The notes beneath the pieces are model-generated. The model was not told the origin of the DNA and made no database searches. It saw only the letters and a program-made list of their open reading frames with translations. A DNA stretch of 12,247 nt from JBBIRT01 sp037441725 (GTDB lineage: Bacteria > Desulfobacterota > BSN033 > UBA1163): contig JBBIRT010000095.1 of the NCBI GenBank assembly GCA_037441725.1, positions 1 to 12,247 of the forward strand, written 5' to 3'. Each line of letters begins with the position of its first letter. Position 1 is the first letter of the stretch. Made by a program: the position numbers and the translations under genes. This document shows positions 1-5,859 of the stretch, piece by piece.

Positions 1-93
1 TGAGGTTTCCGCTATAAAATTTTCTCCGACATCCCTGCCTGATTCCCCGAATGAGGGGGGCATTACTGTCTCCGGAGTCAAGGGAATGGAAAT

Positions 94-849
94 TTAATGG
101 GTGGACAGATGAGGAGGGGATGAAAGGTTGACCATCTCTTTTGATGGGAAGGTCCCCCCTGAGTGAGAATAGACCTTTTTAAAGAATTCAAAGATATTGA
201 TCTCCCCGCCCTTTGCCTTTTGCCAAAGCTCGTAGAGATGATGCGTGGTAATCAAACTCATATTGTGCCGAACTAAGAAAGGACTCAATTCCTTAGAGAT
301 ATGGTTCACTTGATTCCTTTCGGAGAGGGGGAGGTGCACATGGGTGCATGCAATAATCAACGATTTTTCATTCTCCTTCTTCTCCTCTTCGAACTGTAAT
401 GCCCGATGGATTTTGGGATGATTCCCCTCAACCTCTCCCTCGCTCATTAAGATATGAAGACCAAAGGCCAAGGAGGTTTCAGGAATTTTAATGATTCGAT
501 CGACTGATCTGTAATGAATCGCCGGAGAAATTTTAAATCCAAGATCCTTGAAGATAGAATGGATGGTATCAATCAATATCAATTCACTCTTGGGCCAAAG
601 GAGTGATTCGATTGTGAAAAAGTCTTGATCGATGATTGCGGTCGATTCCTTCTTTGACACCCTTTCAATTTCTGACTGTAAGAAATCCTTCCTTGCCTTC
701 TCCTTTTCAGCTTTTCTCTTATCCATTCGGTTAATGGCCAACATCCCGACCAGACAACCTAAAGGGATGATTAGTCTGAGGTTCTGCTCAAACTGGAGAG
801 CACTGAAGATGGCAAAAACAGCAAGAAGTAATTGTAGCAATCCAAACAT
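94..849 (-). CDS. Membrane-anchored protein of unknown function
   Basis: I do not recognise this 251-residue protein. Two hydrophobic stretches at about residues 2-20 and 25-40 should form a membrane hairpin or two short transmembrane helices. A highly charged, Lys/Glu-rich linker (about 41-68), probably helical or coiled, leads into a soluble domain of about 180 residues. That domain has alternating hydrophobic strands, with 'KSLIIACTHVHLPLSERNQ' at about 163-181 and a 'LYELWQ' helix at about 205-210. The order of strands, a Glu-rich middle and a C-terminal Leu-Tyr-Glu-Leu helix faintly recall nuclease-fold (PD-(D/E)XK-like) domains. No clear catalytic Asp...Glu-x-Lys set is visible, so I do not assign that. 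The ATG start is preceded by an AAAGGGG ribosome site. A 219-base AT-rich gap separates it from the operon upstream, so it is probably transcribed on its own. Confidence 0.75.
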   Translation of the reverse strand: MFGLLQLLLAVFAIFSALQFEQNLRLIIPLGCLVGMLAINRMDKRKAEKEKARKDFLQSEIERVSKKESTAIIDQDFFTIESLLWPKSELILIDTIHSIFKDLGFKISPAIHYRSVDRIIKIPETSLAFGLHILMSEGEVEGNHPKIHRALQFEEEKKENEKSLIIACTHVHLPLSERNQVNHISKELSPFLVRHNMSLITTHHLYELWQKAKGGEINIFEFFKKVYSHSGGTFPSKEMVNLSSPPHLSTH

Positions 850-891
850 ACTTCCCCTTTAATCTCAGAACTAAATAAATTCAACCATTTA

Positions 892-920
892 ATATTAATT
901 GACAGCAATTTCTATACCAA
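892..920 (-). promoter_or_regulatory. Possible promoter of the membrane-anchored protein gene
   Basis: On the minus strand TTGGTA (915-920) and TAATAT (892-897) are separated by 17 bases. Each matches four of six bases of the sigma-70 consensus. The site lies about 45 bases upstream of the ATG at 849, in an AT-rich spacer, which is the expected place. The AT-richness makes chance matches likely. Confidence 0.3.
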
Positions 921-1022
921 TTTTGGAACTATTTATTTTTCTTTGTTTTTTCAAGTAATTAAGCCAAATCTTGCTATTCGGGAGGAGCTGTTCAATCGTG
1001 AAAAGTCAATACTATTTTTACG

Positions 1023-1042
1023 AAAAATGTCATGGATTGACA
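1023..1042 (-). terminator. Weak terminator-like hairpin after the leftward operon
   Basis: On the minus strand TGTCA and TGACA pair around a five-base loop and are followed by five T residues (1027 down to 1023). The site begins 26 bases past the stop of the 60-residue gene, where the four-gene operon should end. The stem has only five pairs, so termination would be weak. Confidence 0.25.
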
Positions 1043-1068
1043 AAACAAGGCAGAAATTCCAGAGGAAA

Positions 1069-1251
1069 TCATTCAAAACAACCTAATTGGCATTGGCTAA
1101 TCTTAATCTTCATTTTGTTCAGGATCTCCCCTATCTCTTTCTTAGAGACCCCAAAATCCTCAACGATCTTAAAACAGACTGCACAAGGAAGCTTTCCTCC
1201 TTTTGATTTCTCCAATATGGCCTCTTCTAATCTCTTCCGATCGACCATCAT
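1069..1251 (-). CDS. Small cysteine-containing conserved-looking protein (60 aa)
   Basis: This tiny protein has a Lys/Glu-rich N-terminal helix (residues 5-16), a 'CAVCFKI' segment (Cys23 and Cys26), a helix-turn-helix-like stretch (about 30-47, 'DFGVSKKEIGEILNKM') and a C-terminal 'CQLGCF' motif (Cys54, Cys58). Two Cys pairs could bind a metal or form an Fe-S or zinc site, while the middle could be a small DNA- or protein-binding helical unit. I do not know a named family for it. Its ATG overlaps the stop codon of the upstream LeuA-domain gene (ATGA), so the two are translationally coupled. A second ATG directly follows at 1248 and has better spacing from the GGAG site. The coupling, the sensible ribosome site and the motif-like residues argue for a real gene. 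It is the last gene of the leftward operon. Confidence 0.65.
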   Translation of the reverse strand: MMVDRKRLEEAILEKSKGGKLPCAVCFKIVEDFGVSKKEIGEILNKMKIKISQCQLGCFE

Positions 1252-1709
1252 CCTTCTCCTTTCTTTTCCTGAGAGAGATAAATCCCGTATTCAAACCCAT
1301 CCACTAAGGCCAGGAATGCTGCCTTGCAGATATTTTCTGAAAACCCTTTGACCCTCCAAGCATCTCTTCCATTGCTCAAGAGGATTTCAACTTCCACTCC
1401 TGCAGCCGTCCCGGCACCTGGATCGAAGATCCTGGAACTGAAATCAATCAATTTCACCTGATCCACTTCAGGGAAAAGGGACTTGAGCGATTTCTTCAAG
1501 ACCTTTGCGAGGGCATCGACAGGACCCACCCCGGTATCCGCTTCATGCATCTCCTTGCCATTGGCTCTGATCTTGATGGTGGCTTCAGGCTGAATCCCAT
1601 CATCTATCAGACGATAGCTCCCAATGATTTCAAAATAGGGCTTATAATCTGCCATAGACCTTAAGAGATTTAAAATCTTTGTGGCATCCTTTATCCTTTC
1701 TTCCACCAA
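1248..1709 (-). CDS. Stand-alone LeuA-type allosteric (dimerisation) domain protein
   Basis: The 153 residues match the C-terminal regulatory domain of 2-isopropylmalate and citramalate synthases, without the catalytic TIM barrel. Visible hallmarks are a first beta repeat (about 24-49), the 'GVGPVDALAKVL' motif (60-71), an 'IDF' strand (88-90), a second repeat with 'GAGTAAGVEVEIL' (98-110), and the closing 'GFSENICKAAFLALVDGFEYGI' region (122-143). In full-length synthases this domain binds leucine or isoleucine and controls activity. On its own it could be a small-molecule sensor or a partner subunit; its ligand is unknown. The start is TTG (1709), nine bases after a perfect AGGAGG; GTG at 1706 is an alternative. 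It follows the dehydrogenase gene by 49 bases and overlaps the next gene by four. The length is complete for the domain and no truncated synthase sequence is seen upstream, so this does not look like a pseudogene. Confidence 0.85.
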   Translation of the reverse strand: MVEERIKDATKILNLLRSMADYKPYFEIIGSYRLIDDGIQPEATIKIRANGKEMHEADTGVGPVDALAKVLKKSLKSLFPEVDQVKLIDFSSRIFDPGAGTAAGVEVEILLSNGRDAWRVKGFSENICKAAFLALVDGFEYGIYLSQEKKGEG

Positions 1710-1758
1710 TGAAGGGGTCCTCCTAAACAGTTGATTTTTAAATACACATAATACTCCC

Positions 1759-2691
1759 TCAATGGGCTATCAGGTTGATGAGATTTTCTCTCTCTCCCCT
1801 GAGGAATCGACGCAAATTTTCCTCAAAAATGGTCAAAACCTGCTCCTGATAGATATCACTCATCCCACCGACGTGAGGGGTGATGATCACATTTTTCATC
1901 TTCCAGAAAGGATGGTTTGAGGGCAGCGGTTCCTGACAGAATGTATCCAGTGCAGCCCCTGCAATCCTGTTTGACCTCAGAACCTCTATGAGAGCCTCCT
2001 CCTTTACCAGTTCACCCCTCCCGATATTGATCAAAAATGCAGTAGGCTTCATTACAGAAAATACGCGCTCATCGACGATCTGATAGGTCTGAGGGGTGTA
2101 TGGGGCCACAAGGATGAAATAATCGACGACCTCTGCCACCTGAAGGATATCTTCAGGTCCGTAAAAGTAATCGACCGCCTCAATTCTTCGTTTAATGATG
2201 TCTATCCCATAGACAGTCATCCCAAAGGCTTTGGCCTTTTTAGCAATCTCTTCTCCAATGACCCCCATGCCTAAGATCCCAACCTTTTTCTGAAATAGGA
2301 GTTTTGCTGGCCAACGTTGCCAAACTCCAAGATCCTGATTTCGAACCATCTTTGGAAAATTTCGATTTAAAGAGAGCATCAGAAGAAAGGCCATCTCAGA
2401 CATCTGAGGACCATGAATGCCCCGGGTGGAAGTCACCAAGACCTCTTTCTTCAAAGAAGGAAGGTTAATGATATAATCCACTCCTGTGGCCAAACTTTGA
2501 ATCCATTGGAGTTTTGAGGCCTTTTGGAGGAGGTCCTCAGATATCCTAAAAGCAAGAAGAATGTTCATCTCTTCAATAAAATCACCAATCTCGTCTTCCC
2601 CCCTGGCTGCATGGATAGAAATTTCAGGAAATTTGGATTGAAGGGCTTTCTTATAATCTTCTGCCTGTTCCTCAAGGATGAGGAGTTTCAT
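1759..2691 (-). CDS. D-2-hydroxyacid dehydrogenase, NAD-binding
   Basis: A 310-residue enzyme of the D-isomer-specific 2-hydroxyacid dehydrogenase family, which reversibly reduces a 2-oxo acid to a D-2-hydroxy acid in the cytosol. The N-terminal substrate lobe spans about 1-95 and closes with the C-terminal end. The Rossmann lobe (about 96-275) carries the GxGxxG dinucleotide motif 'GMGVIG' (141-146). Asp164 ends the second strand, which favours NAD over NADP, although Lys167-Arg168-Arg169 follow. The catalytic triad is present: Arg225 in 'NIGRGELV', Glu254 in 'QEPLP' and His273 in 'TPHVGG'. The length is normal for the family. The ATG lies nine bases after AAGGAGG, and only 22 bases separate it from the M24 gene, so the two are cotranscribed. 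The substrate cannot be read from sequence; glyoxylate/hydroxypyruvate reductase-like relatives are the closest in appearance. Confidence 0.93.
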   Translation of the reverse strand: MKLLILEEQAEDYKKALQSKFPEISIHAARGEDEIGDFIEEMNILLAFRISEDLLQKASKLQWIQSLATGVDYIINLPSLKKEVLVTSTRGIHGPQMSEMAFLLMLSLNRNFPKMVRNQDLGVWQRWPAKLLFQKKVGILGMGVIGEEIAKKAKAFGMTVYGIDIIKRRIEAVDYFYGPEDILQVAEVVDYFILVAPYTPQTYQIVDERVFSVMKPTAFLINIGRGELVKEEALIEVLRSNRIAGAALDTFCQEPLPSNHPFWKMKNVIITPHVGGMSDIYQEQVLTIFEENLRRFLRGERENLINLIAH

Positions 2692-2713
2692 CTTTAAAAC
2701 CCTCCTTTCTCAC

Positions 2714-3904
2714 TCAAATCACAATGATCTCTTTCGGGGTCTGATGCAGGCACTCACTCACCCCATTTTCTGTCACCAGGTAGTTATCACAAACCGTGAC
2801 CCAGACCGTTTCATTGGTAGCAGCCGGGTGAAGTGTGATATTCATTCCTGGTTGGATCTTCATCGGTTCATCGTATCTGAGAAGAGGCCTTTCCACCAGG
2901 TCGTAACCCTGCCCATGGGCATAGAGTCTTTGTTCAGGGAAATATCCCTTCTTCTGTAAAAACTCATTATTGGCATCCCAGAGATCTTTTGGACTTACCC
3001 CTGGTCTTAGCATCTTGAGGGTGACCTCTTGGGCCTCCTTAGCTACCCCTAAGGCATCCTGTAACGCCTGGGAAGGAGTCCCTAAAGAAAAGACCCTCCC
3101 AATCTCTGTGTAAAATCCACCGGGTCCATTGACCTCAATCAACACGGAGACCTGGTCCCCTTCTCTTATGACTCTGTTCTGGAAATGCCGATACTGGAAA
3201 GGGACTGGGGTCCCTGGAGGACCTGAGTTGACCAAAATCAATTGACGTTCACTCCCTTGCATCACACAAGAATATTGAGCTTCGGCAAGGATTTCAAAAC
3301 CCCTTCGACCAGGCCTGATCGATTTTCGAACATGCTCCATAGCGGCATCCTGAAGCGATGCAGTCCTTTTGATCAGCTCAATCTCCTCGGGGCTCTTGAT
3401 GACCTTGATTTGATCAATCTGATCCGTTGCATCCACAAATTTATAACCGACCAGATGCCTCCTCAAATATTCATAAAAGGTGACCGGGAGATAGGACCTT
3501 CCCACCAATCCAATGGTAGCCTTCTTCTTCTCTTTCAGCACCTTCACCGCCAATTCTGCATCATAGGTGCTGGTGTAGTGAATGGATTCAAAATAAGGAG
3601 CTCCCCATCTTCTTTTAACCCCTCGAGCCGCCCATTGGGGAGGGAAGGCATCTGCTGGAGGAAAGGCCCCACAGGTGATGAAGGTCATTTCGTCATCGAT
3701 CGGGAATATGACGGTAAAAGGATAACTGTGGCGTGCGGAGAAGTCACTGAACCACTTCACATAACCTCCCAGGAATTCTTCATCCTGTCGCACGAGAAGA
3801 AAATCGATCTTTTCTTCCCGCATCATCTCACGGGCGGCCTTCCACCTTCGCTCAAGTTCTGAGGTTGAGATACAAGTCGTTAATCTTTCCTTTGGATCTT
3901 CCAT
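2714..3904 (-). CDS. Creatinase/M24-fold protein with altered metal site
   Basis: A 396-residue protein with a creatinase-type N-terminal domain (about 15-150) and a C-terminal pita-bread domain (about 165-385), the two-domain plan and length of creatinase and prolidase relatives. Aligned by eye, the five metal ligands of M24 peptidases read Leu255 (for Asp), Glu267 (for Asp), His330 (kept), His359 (for Glu, in 'ITLHPAA') and Cys372 (for Glu, in 'TVCDNYLV'). The HY-motif His is Tyr238 and the HExP His is Val337. A dinuclear metallopeptidase is therefore unlikely; a creatinase-like C-N hydrolase, or another non-metal role, fits better. I chose the ATG at 3904 because GGGAG lies eight bases before it; a TTG at 3931 would add nine residues without a good ribosome site. 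It is the first gene of the leftward operon. Confidence 0.85.
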   Translation of the reverse strand: MEDPKERLTTCISTSELERRWKAAREMMREEKIDFLLVRQDEEFLGGYVKWFSDFSARHSYPFTVIFPIDDEMTFITCGAFPPADAFPPQWAARGVKRRWGAPYFESIHYTSTYDAELAVKVLKEKKKATIGLVGRSYLPVTFYEYLRRHLVGYKFVDATDQIDQIKVIKSPEEIELIKRTASLQDAAMEHVRKSIRPGRRGFEILAEAQYSCVMQGSERQLILVNSGPPGTPVPFQYRHFQNRVIREGDQVSVLIEVNGPGGFYTEIGRVFSLGTPSQALQDALGVAKEAQEVTLKMLRPGVSPKDLWDANNEFLQKKGYFPEQRLYAHGQGYDLVERPLLRYDEPMKIQPGMNITLHPAATNETVWVTVCDNYLVTENGVSECLHQTPKEIIVI

Positions 3905-3967
3905 AAAGCATTCTCCCTTCTTTATATTCAAAATCTATTCAAAAAAGGATGGCTCAATCACAATGGG

Positions 3968-3991
3968 TTCAGATACTGTAAGATCTCTGAA
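3968..3991. promoter_or_regulatory. Inverted repeat upstream of the M24 gene
   Basis: TTCAGA and TCTGAA form six-base arms separated by 12 bases, 64 bases upstream of the M24 start codon. The arm length and spacing equal those of the dyad at 4117-4140 but the sequences differ. A regulator-binding site is possible; chance is also possible in an AT-rich spacer. Confidence 0.2.
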
Positions 3992-4045
3992 AAAATATTT
4001 AAAAAACTTTTTAGACCGGGCCCTCTTCACCGTTCACCTAACCAT

Positions 4046-4074
4046 TACTTAGCAAATCCTCTGGTCAGTGTCAA
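4046..4074 (-). promoter_or_regulatory. Possible promoter for the leftward operon
   Basis: On the minus strand a perfect TTGACA (4069-4074) is followed after 17 bases by TAAGTA (4046-4051), a poor -10. It points at the M24 gene, back to back with the rightward TTGACA at 4108. The leader would be about 135 bases long, so the real start may lie closer to the gene. Confidence 0.28.
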
Positions 4075-4107
4075 CCATCAGGGCTGATCTTTGTGATAAA
4101 TTCTTGC

Positions 4108-4137
4108 TTGACAGATTTGATCCAATTATTCTAAGAT
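4108..4137 (+). promoter_or_regulatory. Probable promoter of dctP
   Basis: TTGACA (4108-4113) matches the -35 consensus exactly. After 18 bases TAAGAT (4132-4137) matches four of six -10 bases. Transcription would begin near 4145, leaving a leader of about 40 bases with a clear AGGAGG (4169-4174) eight bases before the dctP ATG. Confidence 0.5.
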
Positions 4138-4140
4138 CAA
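4117..4140. promoter_or_regulatory. Operator-like dyad overlapping the dctP promoter
   Basis: TTGATC (4117-4122) and GATCAA (4135-4140) are exact inverted arms 12 bases apart. They cover the spacer and the -10 of the predicted dctP promoter, where a bound regulator would block polymerase. No regulator gene lies in the window. Confidence 0.3.
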
Positions 4141-4146
4141 CCACAT

Positions 4147-4161
4147 TATGATTAGGATCAA
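4147..4161. promoter_or_regulatory. TGAT-N4-ATCA dyad in the dctP leader
   Basis: The core TGATTAGGATCA (4149-4160) has four-base inverted arms and sits 22 bases before the dctP start codon. With its flank TA it matches 12 of 14 bases of the dyad at 8675-8688 upstream of glmL and the CoA-transferase gene, so both may bind one regulator. Confidence 0.3.
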
Positions 4162-4182
4162 GGAAAAAAGGAGGATACTGAG

Positions 4183-5181
4183 ATGAAAAAATTATATAAT
4201 GCAATCCTTTTGATGGGGATCGTGATATCGATAACGGGAGTCTTTCATCCAGGGATTGAGGCAGCTCCTATTACGATTAGGACCGTGAGCGCCTGGTCTC
4301 AGGCGGCTCAGTTTGAAACCCAGCAATTCTTAACCTTTGTAGAGATGATCCAGAAAGCGGCAAACCAAAAGTTTCCAGGCCAATTGGTCATCGAATACAA
4401 AGGGGCAGGGGAAGTCATCCCTACGCAACAGCAGGTTGAGGCCCTACGAAGTGGATTGGTAGATATGATCTTGACCGCAGCCAGTTACTATACCTCCATT
4501 ATGCCTGAGATGGATGTCTTAAGTCTGACCACAATGAACCCCTGGGAGGAGAGGAGATCAGGAGCTTTTGACTATTTGGAGAAACTCCACAATACCAAAG
4601 CCAATGCTCACCTGCTTGCCCGTTTGGGAACAGGAGACCTCTTTCATATCTTTTTAGCGAAACCTGTTCAAAAGATCGATGATTTCAAAGGGATGAAGAT
4701 CAGGGTATCCCCCACACACATCCCTTTTATAAAATCCCTCGGTGCTGAACCTGTGGTCACCCCACCTGCAGAAATTTATACAGCCATGGAACGAGCGGTG
4801 GTGGTAGGTTATGTTCAACCTGTTGCTTCTATCCGAACCATGGGACTTCTCCCGGTTACAAAATATATGTTGCGTCCAGGATTTTATCAACCCATTGTGC
4901 TCGTGTTGGTCAACCTGGATTTTTGGAAAAAATTGCCAGATCCTTTGAAGCATCTCCTCACCGAAAACATGGAGAAAGCGGAATATAGGGCCATGGAAAA
5001 TATTGAAAAGAAGCTTAAGAATGAGTTTGAAGAGTTTAAGAAGGCAGGATTAAATACGATCCAATTACCTGACCCAGAAGCCACAAGATTCTCAAGAATG
5101 GCCAATGAGGCCTTGATGGAGGTGGTTTTAAAAAAGTCTCCTGAAGAAGCGAAAAGATTAAAAGAGTTGATCACAAAATAA
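4183..5181 (+). CDS. dctP: TRAP transporter solute-binding protein DctP
   Basis: This 332-residue protein is the periplasmic substrate-capturing component of a TRAP transporter. A Sec signal peptide is evident: Lys2-Lys3, a hydrophobic core at about 7-22, and a likely cleavage around Ala27/Ala28. The mature part has the DctP fold, with 'KGMKIRVSP' at 169-177. Its Arg174 corresponds to the conserved arginine that salt-bridges the carboxylate of the ligand in this family. The usual 'GxxDG' turn that follows is changed to 'ERAVVVGY' (203-210), so Ala205 and Val208 replace the Gly and Asp. The substrate is thus probably an organic acid, identity unknown. AGGAGG lies eight bases before the ATG. 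It is the first gene of dctPQM, separated from dctQ by a strong hairpin that should make DctP more abundant than the membrane subunits. Confidence 0.93.
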   Translation: MKKLYNAILLMGIVISITGVFHPGIEAAPITIRTVSAWSQAAQFETQQFLTFVEMIQKAANQKFPGQLVIEYKGAGEVIPTQQQVEALRSGLVDMILTAASYYTSIMPEMDVLSLTTMNPWEERRSGAFDYLEKLHNTKANAHLLARLGTGDLFHIFLAKPVQKIDDFKGMKIRVSPTHIPFIKSLGAEPVVTPPAEIYTAMERAVVVGYVQPVASIRTMGLLPVTKYMLRPGFYQPIVLVLVNLDFWKKLPDPLKHLLTENMEKAEYRAMENIEKKLKNEFEEFKKAGLNTIQLPDPEATRFSRMANEALMEVVLKKSPEEAKRLKELITK

Positions 5182-5262
5182 TAGGAGCCTCAATCGGTAG
5201 CATTCCTATAAGGTTTTATAAAATCTTTTCTAAGAGCTTAGATCCTTAATCAACTTTTAGGA

Positions 5263-5310
5263 ATGGGAATTCAGGGAAGATTTTTAACCAATTCCCGGAT
5301 TCCCATTTTT
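5263..5310 (+). terminator. Strong intercistronic terminator/attenuator hairpin (dctP-dctQ)
   Basis: Bases 5263-5278 pair with 5292-5306 in 15 pairs, including one G-T wobble and one bulged A (5273), around a 13-base loop. Five T residues (5306-5310) follow directly. This is a textbook intrinsic-terminator shape placed inside an operon, 81 bases after the dctP stop and 23 before the dctQ ATG. It probably gives partial termination or protects the dctP 3' end, matching the need for excess binding protein. Confidence 0.7.
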
Positions 5311-5333
5311 ATCATTTTTATAAAGTGCACCTT

Positions 5334-5846
5334 ATGTTTAACCTCCTAGATCGAATCTTCAACTTCTTTGCAATCCTTATCGGCCTCATCCTCCTCTTGA
5401 TGACCCTTTCCATAGGATATTCTATATTTGTGAGGGCCGTTCATCTCCCCGGACCGGTTTGGATTGTTCAATTTAACGAATATGCCATGTTATTTGCTAC
5501 CTTCTTAGGGGCTCCTTGGCTCCTCTCCAAGGGCAAGCATGTTTCTGTAGAACTGCTCATTTCCCGATTTAGCCCGCGGCGTCAAAAGATCTTTGGAATC
5601 ATTCACAGCCTCATGGGCATCGGTCTTTGTGCCACCCTGTTTTGGTTTGGAACCTTAACTACCCTCGAAAATTTTAAACGAAAAGTCATCCATGTCCAGG
5701 CTGTGGATGTTCCGATGGCCTACATCCTCTTCGTCATCCCCCTTGGGTTTCTCCTCCTTTCTTTCCAGTTCGGACGAAATCTCATAGAAGGACTTTGGGA
5801 GCTAAGGAATCCGGGATTTGAGGCGGAGAGAAGAAAAACAGAATGA
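5334..5846 (+). CDS. dctQ: TRAP transporter small membrane subunit DctQ
   Basis: The small permease subunit is about 170 residues, normal for DctQ. Four hydrophobic helices fall at about residues 8-34, 45-64, 87-107 and 127-147, and the family loop motif 'GKHVSVELL' lies between helices two and three. It joins DctM in the inner membrane, and the pair couples ion (usually sodium) entry to uptake of the ligand delivered by DctP. I chose the ATG at 5334; an in-frame GTG at 5325 would add three residues. Neither start has a recognisable Shine-Dalgarno sequence, which is unusual here because all neighbours have one. Expression may therefore be low, or depend on structure changes in the preceding hairpin. 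The stop overlaps the ribosome site of dctM. Confidence 0.92.
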   Translation: MFNLLDRIFNFFAILIGLILLLMTLSIGYSIFVRAVHLPGPVWIVQFNEYAMLFATFLGAPWLLSKGKHVSVELLISRFSPRRQKIFGIIHSLMGIGLCATLFWFGTLTTLENFKRKVIHVQAVDVPMAYILFVIPLGFLLLSFQFGRNLIEGLWELRNPGFEAERRKTE

Positions 5847-5859
5847 GGTCGTTCTTAGG

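Noticed and set aside
20..62. CCCC/GGGG hairpin near the left edge as a terminator for the membrane-anchored protein gene.
   Set aside because: The stem is only four pairs and no T run follows on the minus strand.
2..97. Open frame on the plus strand from the left edge to TAA at 95-97 (31 codons), which could be the tail of a gene converging on the first minus-strand gene.
   Set aside because: Thirty-one open codons occur by chance about one time in five, and the residues match nothing I recognise.
971..1351. Plus-strand open frame of 126 codons covering the 60-residue gene and the end of the LeuA-domain gene.
   Set aside because: It lies antisense to two genes with good ribosome sites and family motifs, has no ribosome site of its own, and has low-complexity Ser/Phe-rich content.
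3242..3862. Plus-strand open frame of 206 codons inside the M24 gene.
   Set aside because: The minus strand carries a complete M24-fold protein; the antisense product has no recognisable motif and no ribosome site.
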